Positions 18,321 to 26,279 of a stretch of DNA of 64,000 bases are shown in pieces (within the stretch, counting starts at the first letter, position 1; the number at the start of each line of letters is the position of its first letter). The stretch lies in assembly GCA_005223045.1 (NCBI GenBank), contig NJBM01000009.1:167192-231191 (forward strand). Direction: 5' to 3'. A model generated the notes under the pieces. It was not told the DNA's origin. It was given only the letters and a program-made list of their open reading frames with translations, and did not search any database. The DNA is from Planctomycetes bacterium B3_Pla. GTDB taxonomy: Bacteria; Planctomycetota; Phycisphaerae; Sedimentisphaerales; Anaerobacaceae. The position numbers and the translations under genes are program-made.

Positions 18321-18689
18321 CTATTCTGAGAATTCTGCACTTCTGTCCTTTGCCGTTTTTCTTGACTTTATGAAAATAGCGGTTAACTCTTTACCTTCCT
18401 CAAGTAAACTGGAGACTTGGCTCTCACCGAGCAAGCACTCGTCGATAATGAACTGCAACCAAAAACAAGACTCATCGGCTTCTTCTATTACTATACTCAC
18501 CTTAGAGGCAAAGTCTGCCTTTGATTGTGCAACACAGGCGGCACGATAGTTGGAAGCAACGGAGGTCGAACATCTGATTAGTTGCCTTCTAATGTGATCG
18601 CCCAAATCCGATTTCGGCAGAGCCAGACTTAACTTGACACAACGATGTGCAAAGTTTTTGGTTCGCTCCTTGAGATCGTTTTCCCTCAT
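18321..18689 (-). CDS. Four-helix bundle protein (23S rRNA intervening-sequence family)
   Basis: 122 residues predicted to be nearly all helical. The family signature is recognisable: RTKNFAHRCVKLSLALPKS, then HIRRQLIRCSTSVASNYRAA and SKADFASKVSIVIEEADESC, ending with a helix rich in Lys. These proteins occur in many bacteria, often inside 23S rRNA intervening sequences or scattered as solitary genes; their role is unknown. Here it is placed between dnaX and the SRP RNA gene, flanked by short AT-rich sequences of the type TTATTGATTAATGATTATTG. The start ATG at 18689 has no strong ribosome-binding site. Confidence 0.75.
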   Translation of the reverse strand: MRENDLKERTKNFAHRCVKLSLALPKSDLGDHIRRQLIRCSTSVASNYRAACVAQSKADFASKVSIVIEEADESCFWLQFIIDECLLGESQVSSLLEEGKELTAIFIKSRKTAKDRSAEFSE

Positions 18690-18749
18690 CTGATATACGA
18701 TGTTACGCGTTCAATTATCATTTATCACTTATCAATAATCATTCAAAAG

Positions 18750-18851
18750 GTGGCCGGGTTAACCCACAGCACGACCAAGCGGCACGTTTATGGCTGCTCG
18801 GTTCCCCGCCTGACCAGGTTCACGGGCTCGGTCTGCATGGGACCCGGCCGG
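18750..18851 (-). ncRNA. ffs: Bacterial small signal recognition particle RNA (4.5S)
   Basis: Read on the minus strand, the sequence closes with GGCCGGGT at one end and ACCCGGCC at the other (18849 to 18752), and its centre contains GTGAACCTGGTCAGG, then CGGGGAACCGAGCAGCC, the conserved helix-8 core that binds Ffh (GGTCAGG...GGAA...AGCAGCC). Length ~98 nt fits the small Alu-less SRP RNA. Proximity to dnaX is a common arrangement for ffs. Confidence 0.92.
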
Positions 18852-19106
18852 AAATACTATTGATGATTGATTACTGTCTATTCACCATATTTGCCGGTTC
18901 GGCACAAGTATAGCGGCAAAAAAAGCCATTTTCCACAAAAACATTTTGGTTTGACAAATTTTGTTTCAAAAGCTATCTTCTGTGCGAACGAATTCCGGCG
19001 ATTAGGGAAGATATGTGAGAAATAAGTATGCAGCGAACGCCTGCTTGTCGTCATGGTCTTGTCGAAGGTGGGTCGGGAATCTCGTGTGCACGGAAGGAGA
19101 ATTGCT

Positions 19107-19289
19107 ATGAAAGTAAGAATTGAAGATACTTGTACGGCTTGCGGGCTTTGCGTAGATACGTGCCCCGAAGTATTCGAGATGGGCGACGAATTCGCACAGG
19201 TTATAACCGATGAGGTTCCCGCCGAGCACGAGACCGCCGTCCAGCAGGCCGCCGACGAGTGCCCCGTCGAGGCAATCATCGTCGAATGA
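19107..19289 (+). CDS. Small [4Fe-4S] ferredoxin
   Basis: 60-residue single-domain ferredoxin, cytoplasmic electron carrier. The cluster-binding cysteines are CTACGLCVDTCPEVFEM near the N-terminus and the remote ligand in ADECPVEAI. The acidic surface (pI low) is typical. The internal ATG at 19107 is chosen because AAGGAGA lies 8 bases upstream; upstream in-frame residues have no family match. It converges with proC, whose stop is 1 bp beyond its own stop. Its redox partner is not evident from context. Confidence 0.9.
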   Translation: MKVRIEDTCTACGLCVDTCPEVFEMGDEFAQVITDEVPAEHETAVQQAADECPVEAIIVE

Positions 19290-19290
19290 A

Positions 19291-20100
19291 TCAACCTGAC
19301 AGCTCTCTGCCTCTGTCATACGCTGCCGTCAGGACATCATTTACCAGGCGGCTGAAGTTGCCTTCTGCAAATACTTTGAGCGCTGCTTCGGTCGTTCCTC
19401 CGGGTGAGGTCACTTTTTGCCGCAGCTCCGCGGGGCCTTCGTTGTACTTGTCGGCTTCGGCCGCAAGCAGCCCCGATCCTTTGGCCGTTTGCAGAACCAG
19501 GTCTTTCGCGACGTCTCCCGGCAGACCTAATTCGATGCCGGCTCTTATCATCTCCTCCATCAATAGAAAGAAATAAGCAGGCCCGCTGCCGCTCACTGCC
19601 GTCACGGCATCGATCAAATCTTCATCATCGACGATAACCGCTTTGCCGACCGATGAGAAAATCGACATAGCTTTTTCCAGCAGCGGTTCTGCTCTGTCGT
19701 TGGCGAACAACGCGCTTGCGCCTTGGCCGATCAGAGCCGGTGTATTGGGCATGACGCGGACTATTGCGACCTCACCCAACGCCGCGGCAATGTTTGCGAC
19801 CTTTATCCCTGCCGCGATGGATATAACGAGAGTTTTCTCGCCGATGGCGTCTTTGACGCCCTCCAGCACATCAGTCATATTCTGGGGCTTGACGCTCAGG
19901 ACGACAGTATGAGCGTTCGCCGCTAATGCCGCATTGCTCTCGGCGGCAACAACACCATACCGCTCAGCGAGCGATTCAAGCCGTTCGGCTCTAATATCAC
20001 TTACCAGGACATTCTCAGGCGCGTAAATGTCTGCCGCTATTATGCCCTTTATCAGGGCCTCAGCCATGTTCCCACTGCCGATAAAGCCAATTGTGTCCAC
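19291..20100 (-). CDS. proC: Pyrroline-5-carboxylate reductase
   Basis: 269 residues, the usual ProC length, catalysing NAD(P)H-dependent reduction of P5C to proline. The Rossmann motif TIGFIGSGNMAEALIKGI opens the protein, VIVRVMPNTPALIGQGASAL and the C-terminal dimerization motif DAVTAVSGSGPAYFFLLMEE plus QKVTSPGGTTEAAL are all present. The start is taken as GTG at 20100 with AAGGAG eight bases upstream; the frame is open further to 20193 but adds 31 residues without similarity. Divergent from the flavoredoxin gene at 20193. Confidence 0.93.
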   Translation of the reverse strand: MDTIGFIGSGNMAEALIKGIIAADIYAPENVLVSDIRAERLESLAERYGVVAAESNAALAANAHTVVLSVKPQNMTDVLEGVKDAIGEKTLVISIAAGIKVANIAAALGEVAIVRVMPNTPALIGQGASALFANDRAEPLLEKAMSIFSSVGKAVIVDDEDLIDAVTAVSGSGPAYFFLLMEEMIRAGIELGLPGDVAKDLVLQTAKGSGLLAAEADKYNEGPAELRQKVTSPGGTTEAALKVFAEGNFSRLVNDVLTAAYDRGRELSG

Positions 20101-20192
20101 TTCTTTCTCCTTGTTGGGATTGACCTGAGAGCTTACAATTTCGTCGGCTAATTTGTTGCGGGCAATATTAGGGCCAGTCACGGAGAAAAGCA

Positions 20193-20696
20193 ATGCAAAA
20201 ACAGGTTGAATATCCCGAAGCGATCAGGACCAAGTATCCCGAGCAGGTCGTGATAGCCATCGCAAAGGACAAGGACGGCAAAGCCAATCCTATTACGTTG
20301 GGCTGGACCATGATTGTCTCGGGCAGCCCGCCGATGATGGCGATAGCCGTCGCAAAGAAGCATTACTCGGTGGAAGCGATAACACACTCGAAATGCTTCA
20401 CCATAGCATTCCCATCCTCGGATATGGCCGATGCGGCCCTGTTCTTCGGATCGAGATCCGGCCGAAAGGTGGACAAATTCGCCGAGTTCGACTGCGCTAC
20501 AGAACCAGCCAAGGCAATTGACTCTGTGCTATTGGCCGATGCCGTAGCCAATTTCGAATGCGAACTCGAATCACAGGCGCCCGCAGGCGACCACATAATC
20601 TTCACCGGCAGGATCGTCGCGTCTCACACCAGCGCCGAGCCGAAGAAACGGCTATACACAATCGGCCCCGGCCACAAATTGGGACCGGCATCTTGA
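20193..20696 (+). CDS. Flavin reductase-like (flavoredoxin) domain protein
   Basis: 167 residues. The split-barrel FMN-binding fold is indicated by NPITLGWTMIVSGSPPMMAIAVAK, SKCFTIAFPSSDMADAALFFGS, and a terminal H-rich loop (LYTIGPGHKLG). These proteins bind FMN and reduce flavin or iron, or act as flavoredoxin in anaerobes. The ATG at 20193 is preceded by a GGAGAAAAGC ribosome site. It is transcribed divergently from proC over a ~90-bp spacer. Physiological partner unknown; a ferredoxin is encoded 0.9 kb away on the same strand. Confidence 0.8.
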   Translation: MQKQVEYPEAIRTKYPEQVVIAIAKDKDGKANPITLGWTMIVSGSPPMMAIAVAKKHYSVEAITHSKCFTIAFPSSDMADAALFFGSRSGRKVDKFAEFDCATEPAKAIDSVLLADAVANFECELESQAPAGDHIIFTGRIVASHTSAEPKKRLYTIGPGHKLGPAS

Positions 20697-20770
20697 ATTG
20701 ACTATTTTCAATTTACTATTGTCTATTGGCAATACTCAACACTTGCATCGGGATTCTGGCAAAACAATAG

Positions 20771-20793
20771 GTAGGGTGCGATGAAATCGCACC
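20771..20793. repeat. REP-like palindrome (GTAG-GGTGCGAT...ATCGCACC)
   Basis: A near-perfect hairpin GGTGCGAT-GAA-ATCGCACC preceded by GTAG, in the non-coding gap between the flavoredoxin and sigma-factor genes. The same unit occurs twice in inverted orientation at 29637-29702, differing by one base in the loop. Confidence 0.75.
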
Positions 20794-20831
20794 GATGATG
20801 TGGGAATATGCACACTGCCGAGGCTCTATTG

Positions 20832-22526
20832 TCAGCCGGTCAGAAGCTCGAATTCTTCGAGGCTGAGTGATTGTCTGAGTTTTTGCAGGGCGATCAGCTC
20901 GATCTGGCGGACCCTCTCCTTGCTCAGGCCGAGTTCCTTGCCGATCTGTTTCAGGGTTTTTGTCTGCTTGCGTATTGGGGTGCCGATCAGACCGAAACGA
21001 TTAACGATTATGTGCCGCTCGCGTTCGGTGAGATTGTCCTGGATGACCTGGGTCAGGCTTCGGTGGGCCTGTTCCATAGCCGCGAAATCCACCGCGTCTT
21101 CGGTTCTCAGATCGTGTTGGATCTTCACCAACGAAGCTGTAGTCGTTTTGTCGAGCCGGCTGGCTTGTGCCGGAATTTTACGGGCGAAATCCTTCGCTAT
21201 GATCCATGAGGCGAAAGTGGCAAACCGAAATCCCCTGGTATAATCGAATTTCTCGACCGCCCGCATTAGCGATACGTTGCCCTCGCCGACCAGATCGAGC
21301 AGGTTCGCTTGCTCGACCACATGTTTGCGCGCAACGGCTACGACGAGTCGCAGGTTTGTTTCAATCAGTCTTCTTTTTATCTCCTCAGCCTGGGCTAAAT
21401 AGCTTTCTATCTTAGTCAGCCTCGCGCCCGAGACGCTGGAACGCTTTATGCCGGTGCGCATGCGGCAAGCCGAATATTTCAGATAATTGTATTGGCGGAA
21501 CAACTTGACTTCACGCTCTCTGTTGAGTGCAGGGACATCTTTGAGCGTGCGCAAATACGCCGACAGAGAGCTGCCGGACAATTTGATCGGTCCAACGCTC
21601 TTGTGAGCTGTGGTCCCTTTGTTATCGACCGGCTCTGCCAGAATCTTTTGCTCGGCGTCTTCTTCGAGGAATTCATCGCTGGCGACGAATTCAATCCGTT
21701 TAGCCCGGAGCGCCCTGGCCCTTCGGCGATTGATGATCCGGTAGATCGAACTCTTGTTCCGATCGAAACGCTTCATAAGCTCCCTGGCGTCGCAGCCTTG
21801 CCTGAAGAGTCGATATATCTCGGCGGCCTGGGCCGGTTCAATTACACCGCCGGACTTCTTGATAACGGCTTTCTGAGGATTGGCTTTTTCGTAGTTGCGC
21901 AGCGTGTATCTGATAGTCTCGGGACACTTACCGGTCTTGGCGCTTATCCTGTTTATGATCTGGCGGCGGGACAGATTCTTGCCGGCCGTGAGCCTTTCGG
22001 CCTGCCTGACAATTTGCTGTTTTTGCTTGTCCGTCAGCCGGACAAAGCCTTTGGCTTTGCTCACAAGTCCGGGATTCGCCTCGATGAATTTATTGACCTT
22101 TGACTGCAAAAAGCCGAGACGTCTTACGCCGTCGGGAAAGATATATTTTCGCGGAATCAGGCCTCGTTTTCGCCAGCGATCAATCGTTTTTGTCGAAACA
22201 CCCACCGCTTCGGCAAGCTCCGGCACGGTCCGGATTCTCTCGCTCTGCTCGGTGACGGGGCCGGCAAGCTGGCCGCTCAGCTTGGAGATGAAAACCCGAA
22301 GGTCTTCCAGCAGCTCATCGCCCTTGACAAGCTCGCCGCCGTCCGAACGCTTGAGGTTGAAACCCGTGATCCGAAAGAACACAAATTCGAAAGGATATTC
22401 CCTGTCCTTATCGACAATCGCAAACAGCTCTTCGGCGGCATCGAGCTGCTTTCGTCGTTTCTTCTCCGGCGTGAATCGAAGCTGCATCAACAATTGCGCC
22501 AAATTATGACTTGCTATCCGTCGCAT
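20832..22526 (-). CDS. Sigma-70 family factor with N-terminal MerR-like and HTH extension
   Basis: 564 residues. The C-terminal half is a sigma-70 factor: region 1.2-like (SLSAYLRTLKDVPALNRERE), region 2 (LVVAVARKHVV; DLVGEGNVSLMRAVEKFDYT; RGFRFATFASWIIAKDFARK) and region 4 (RERHIIVNRFGL; LKQIGKELGLSKERVRQIE). Region 3 is short. The N-terminal ~270 residues are not part of a normal sigma: after a helical start there is an excisionase/MerR-like winged helix (TVPELAEAVGVSTKTIDRWR, then RGLIPRKYIFPDGVRRLGF, ~98-140), and two further HTH-like stretches (SRRQIINRISAKTGKCPETI; DARELMKRFDRNKSSIYRII). It could be a regulated alternative or a group-2 sigma with its own DNA-binding module (inference). 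No anti-sigma gene is adjacent. Confidence 0.82.
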   Translation of the reverse strand: MRRIASHNLAQLLMQLRFTPEKKRRKQLDAAEELFAIVDKDREYPFEFVFFRITGFNLKRSDGGELVKGDELLEDLRVFISKLSGQLAGPVTEQSERIRTVPELAEAVGVSTKTIDRWRKRGLIPRKYIFPDGVRRLGFLQSKVNKFIEANPGLVSKAKGFVRLTDKQKQQIVRQAERLTAGKNLSRRQIINRISAKTGKCPETIRYTLRNYEKANPQKAVIKKSGGVIEPAQAAEIYRLFRQGCDARELMKRFDRNKSSIYRIINRRRARALRAKRIEFVASDEFLEEDAEQKILAEPVDNKGTTAHKSVGPIKLSGSSLSAYLRTLKDVPALNREREVKLFRQYNYLKYSACRMRTGIKRSSVSGARLTKIESYLAQAEEIKRRLIETNLRLVVAVARKHVVEQANLLDLVGEGNVSLMRAVEKFDYTRGFRFATFASWIIAKDFARKIPAQASRLDKTTTASLVKIQHDLRTEDAVDFAAMEQAHRSLTQVIQDNLTERERHIIVNRFGLIGTPIRKQTKTLKQIGKELGLSKERVRQIELIALQKLRQSLSLEEFELLTG

Positions 22527-22688
22527 GGGTAAATGTCCATTTTACCAGAATTGGGCGCAAAAGAACAGCCCCGCGAAGGGGCTTTTTCTTGAGTTTCAGC
22601 GGCTTCAGGCATATCCTGCGGATATGTAAGCAAACAACCGTCGGGCCAAAAAATTGCAGATACTCTGGCTTTGCCTTATGTGCTGCCG

Positions 22689-23315
22689 CTAAGCAACGAG
22701 GCTTTTGGCTACATCGACGGCCGAGGCGGCATCGGGGGCGTATCCGTCGGCGCCGATCTTGTCGGCATAATCCTGTGTGACAGGCGCGCCGCCTACTATG
22801 ATCTTTGCCGCAACGTCGGCGTCCCTGAGCGCCTTGAGTGTTTTTTCCATGCCCGGCATGGTTGTGGTCAACAGCGCGCTCATGCCAACTACGTGAACAC
22901 CGGCGGTTTTTACCTGCTCGACGAACTTCTCGGCCCCGACGTCCACGCCGAGGTCGATCACTTCAAAGCCTGCTCCTTTGAGCATCATGGCGACCAGGTT
23001 CTTACCGATGTCGTGCAGATCGCCCTGCACGGTTCCGATTAGAAACCTGCCGACCGGCTCGACACCGGCTTTGGCCAGTTCAGGCTCGAGAATCTCCATC
23101 GCCATTTTCATCGCCCGCGCAGCGATTAGAACTTCCGGTATATAAACCTCGTTCTTCTTGAAACGGGCGCCGATTACATCCATACCTGCAATCAGGCCGT
23201 CGTCGAGAACACTCTTGGGTGCTGTGCCCTCTGCGAGAGCTGCTTTCGTGATTTCCATAGCGGTGTTCTGGTCGCCTTTTATCACTGCATCCGCCAAAGC
23301 CTTCAAATCTGCCAT
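22689..23315 (-). CDS. Corrinoid (cobalamin-binding) methyltransferase carrier protein
   Basis: 208 residues, same architecture as MtbC/MttC/MtmC and the MetH B12 module: an N-terminal helical cap (VIKGDQNTAMEITKAALAEG; GLIAGMDVIGARFKKNEVYI) followed by a Rossmann-like B12-binding domain with the lower-ligand motif GDLHDIGKNLVAMMLKGAGF (D-x-H-x-x-G), then the family motifs VVGMSALLTTTMPGM and IIVGGAPVT. The start at 23315 has CAGGAG upstream. It is predicted to carry a methyl group between a substrate-specific methyltransferase and a second methyltransferase, but no such enzyme is encoded nearby, so the substrate is open. Confidence 0.88.
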   Translation of the reverse strand: MADLKALADAVIKGDQNTAMEITKAALAEGTAPKSVLDDGLIAGMDVIGARFKKNEVYIPEVLIAARAMKMAMEILEPELAKAGVEPVGRFLIGTVQGDLHDIGKNLVAMMLKGAGFEVIDLGVDVGAEKFVEQVKTAGVHVVGMSALLTTTMPGMEKTLKALRDADVAAKIIVGGAPVTQDYADKIGADGYAPDAASAVDVAKSLVA

Positions 23316-23758
23316 TTCAGTTCTCCTGAACCTTGTAAGAATCCCAAACGAGGGTTCTGAAACCGAGTCATCGAAAATTAGCCAACCAACGCACAATTAT
23401 TTTTCTCATGATGAAGCTATAATTAAACATCATTCCGGAGTCAAGGACAAGGAAAAAAATTTCCGAATCCCGATGTACGTTAATCGGGATTGCCGATTGG
23501 CGATTTTGCATCGATCAATCGAAAATTGCAAATAGCACATTCTATATAGGACTTGCCCTGTCTGTAGCTCCCATAAAAACATCGCGTCCGGCAGTGAAGC
23601 TCATTTGCGGTGTTTGGCAGGGAAACTCATATAAAGCCGTTTCTTTGCCGTGTCGATAGTGAAAATGTCGTGTTGGAGGCATGGACAAGATGGAATTTGT
23701 CGTTTTTTTCGGAAGTCACAAAAGGATGCCGGATGTTGTGAAGTGATCGAGAGGATCA

Positions 23759-24352
23759 ATGATGGCAGTTCGGTCAAGGCAGGCAAGAGTTCTTCTGGCG
23801 CTATTGGTTTCGATCGCAGTCGGCGCAACGATCCTGAATGTCCTGGGCCACACTCCTCCCACTGCCGGGGCATTTTGCCTTTCGCGCTATAACCGGCTGG
23901 CCCCTGTCAAAGAGGCCCTTCGCTGCCGAACTCCCCAGTACCCTGGACGGTGGAAGCGGATCGAAATCAACTACATCAATCGCGATCCGGACAAGCAGGC
24001 CACGCGGGATCTCGACTGGGACATCAGCCAGGCAAGCTTTTTGGGCAACTCGGCCGGCTGCGAGTTCGCAGGCTGCCATTTCATCATCTGCAACGACCAC
24101 ATCGGCCTCGACGGCCAAATATATTCGACCGAAGAGTGGCAAAGACAATGGTCCGTCAACGGCGAACCACCGAACGGGACACAATCGCCCGCCGAAGATA
24201 TTCAGACTATTCACATCTCTATCATAACCAGCGGCAACAGCGATCGCCCAACCGACTTCCGCATTAGAAGGACCCGGGAGCTTATCGAATTGTTGTGCGC
24301 GAGGTTGCACATACGACCCGAGTCGGTCCTCTACCCAAACAACTGGCTGTAG
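23759..24352 (+). CDS. Exported protein with degenerate N-acetylmuramoyl-L-alanine amidase-like fold (tentative)
   Basis: 197 residues with an N-terminal signal/anchor (ARVLLALLVSIAVGATILNVLG). The rest loosely resembles a type-2 amidase/PGRP domain: a beta strand WKRIEINYI where active enzymes have a metal His, a central HFIICNDHIGLDGQIY resembling the conserved hFvIgrdG-x-i segment, W in EEWQRQW, QTIHISIIT, and an Arg/Leu-rich final helix (RRTRELIELLCARL). The expected zinc His of the first strand is Asn here, so it is probably inactive or a ligand-binding paralogue. The assignment is by pattern only. A second ATG at 23762 has better spacing to GAGG. Neighbours give no context. Confidence 0.4.
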   Translation: MMAVRSRQARVLLALLVSIAVGATILNVLGHTPPTAGAFCLSRYNRLAPVKEALRCRTPQYPGRWKRIEINYINRDPDKQATRDLDWDISQASFLGNSAGCEFAGCHFIICNDHIGLDGQIYSTEEWQRQWSVNGEPPNGTQSPAEDIQTIHISIITSGNSDRPTDFRIRRTRELIELLCARLHIRPESVLYPNNWL

Positions 24353-24956
24353 AAACAGGCGCCCGGAAAGCGCCCGGATTGCTGAGCACCCCGGTAATTG
24401 CCGGCACAGTATCCCAACGCAAAAGCAGCAACGAAAACCCCCTTGCTCTGGGACATAACAGTAAAACCCGCCTGCGACCTCGAAACGGCAACAGAAGTAG
24501 CCATAATAGTAGTAAACTCCCAATAACCAAGATTGTCTTACTGACACGTTTACAGAAAGATCTTCTGATCCTTCGGCTATCAATCTCCGGCTTACAGCCG
24601 TCGGCAATACAGAAGCCGGTTGATCTACTGTTCCCGCGCTGCCAAGCTTGGATTTCTACGGAGTCCGCGTCACGCGATAGATTATACGCTTCACGGGGAA
24701 CGGGCCACGCTCGCCTTCGGCGGAGTTGTAGTAAGCGGAAAACCTCCCCCTACATGGGACAGCCCGCCCTAAAATGTTTATCTCACCGAACATGTATGGC
24801 CGATGATTGTATAGTGGTTCCAGTGTAACGAGTCTTAGGATTGCCAAGAGTGGCCAAGAAATCAAAATCGTGGAGGAGCACATATAAGAACTATGAATTC
24901 AGAATAGTGCTTTTTATGTACAGCGTAGAGTGAATGGCGTTTTAAGATTCCTTTCA
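24353..24956. other. 604-bp gap without a recognised gene
   Basis: Open frames here are short and unlike any family I know. Base composition becomes AT-rich towards the right end, approaching the HEPN-like gene at 24957. No tRNA, terminator or repeat was identified. Confidence 0.3.
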
Positions 24957-25874
24957 TCAGCAATTCATGATTTTCTTAATTACGGCTGTTGCACAAGCTT
25001 TAGCAATATGATAAATCTCATAAAACGCCGACCGGGTGATTGAGCCAGAAGTGAATCCATGAGCAATTTCGTTTCTAAGATCGTATAGGTCATCCGCCTT
25101 GGATTTAGGATCAAATCCCGAATGATATTTAGGATTTATTTCCTTCAGAATAACTTCTTTACGATCAGAAAGAAGTCGAGATAAGTGTTTCCTTTTTGAA
25201 CGAGCCAGGACTTTACAGTGATCACCTGCTAATACTTCTAAGCTAATGAATATCAATAAATAAGCTAATCTCTGATCTGGTAAGGAAAAGCTGGCTAAAA
25301 AAGCATTTATAGCAAGGTTTTGTCTGTCATTCAATTGGGGTAACGGTTCTTCAACTATAGAATTAAACAAGTCTTCTCTGGAAATTGCTCTCGAACCCGG
25401 CCTACCAATTAAGACATCAGCATCAACTATTTTTTTGTCCTCCGGTACAATGCAAGGTCTTGTAATATCGACAATTCCGTCAACATTAAAACTCTCATCC
25501 TCACCCGTATCCCATCCTTTCTGCTTTGCTGCCGGCCAACTCGAAAAAAACTGAAAGGGACAAGGTTCATGCTCCAAGAATTCCCAATCAAGATAGATTG
25601 TTATAGATTTCTGTATAGCAAGATTAATGAAATATTTTTGCAGAATGTTAAATATCTTTTTTGCATCATCTAACGCCTCGATATTACTTATTTTTAGAAT
25701 AGGAATGTCTTCCCTTGACACAACTTCAATTGCAATTTTTTCCTGGAGCATTTTACATAGCACGTTGACAAGCAAATGTTGATCTAAATTTATCTTGAAG
25801 ATATTATCAGAAATATAAATCGGATAATACAAAGTAAAATTGTCGCCTTCCTTACCTGTTGTTATTGGTTTCAT
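24957..25874 (-). CDS. Uncharacterised protein with C-terminal HEPN-like motif
   Basis: 305 residues, Ile/Lys/Asn-rich and clearly more AT-rich than its neighbours, which suggests horizontal origin. The N-terminal two thirds have no recognised domain; there are alternating hydrophobic strands and an acidic segment. The C-terminal ~110 residues are helical and contain DLYDLRNEIAHGF, in which R267-N-x-x-x-H272 fits the RX4-6H signature of HEPN nucleases; the preceding helix (LAYLLIFISLEVLAGDH) resembles the first HEPN helix of Apea-type proteins. HEPN proteins are often toxins or defence ribonucleases (established for the superfamily), but there is no adjacent MNT antitoxin or defence gene. Function is not assigned. 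Confidence 0.55.
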   Translation of the reverse strand: MKPITTGKEGDNFTLYYPIYISDNIFKINLDQHLLVNVLCKMLQEKIAIEVVSREDIPILKISNIEALDDAKKIFNILQKYFINLAIQKSITIYLDWEFLEHEPCPFQFFSSWPAAKQKGWDTGEDESFNVDGIVDITRPCIVPEDKKIVDADVLIGRPGSRAISREDLFNSIVEEPLPQLNDRQNLAINAFLASFSLPDQRLAYLLIFISLEVLAGDHCKVLARSKRKHLSRLLSDRKEVILKEINPKYHSGFDPKSKADDLYDLRNEIAHGFTSGSITRSAFYEIYHIAKACATAVIKKIMNC

Positions 25875-26279
25875 TTTTTCAATCCAATCACATAAAATAA
25901 TCAGTTGTTTTGTTACTGCAGTAGATTAATTTTCAAATTGTTTATTATCCAGCATCAAAAAAGATTGATGCTTTTGTTGTGAAGTCTCAACTATATACCA
26001 AAGTCCATCCTTAACACAATCGGCGAAATCTGAAAACACTGCCCCAGGCCAAATGGCCTACATAGCCATCGGCGCACACATTCTCCCTTTCTAACCCTAA
26101 AGGCGTTTGTGAGAGGGCAAATGTTGATAAGAAAATCAGAAGATTTGGAAAAAAAGTGAAAAAAGCAGGAAAAGATAGGGTTTAGCCGAGGAATTTCGAG
26201 TTTAGAATTGAGAATGAATAGTTTACTTGACGGCCGATGGCCGTGGTATATGGTTGATCCGCTGTTTCTATCACGTGAA
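25875..26279. other. 405-bp gap between HEPN-like gene and large hydrolase
   Basis: No gene supported. The left part is AT-rich. The right part contains a purine run GGAAAAAAAGTGAAAAAAGC near 26147-26167. Both flanking genes are on the minus strand, so it should hold the promoter of the HEPN-like gene and the 3' end of the hydrolase transcript; no clear hairpin terminator was seen. Confidence 0.3.

Noticed and set aside
24295..24828. 177-codon plus-strand ORF overlapping the amidase-like gene
   Set aside because: Overlaps the 3' end of a better-supported gene in another frame and has low-complexity, non-family composition.
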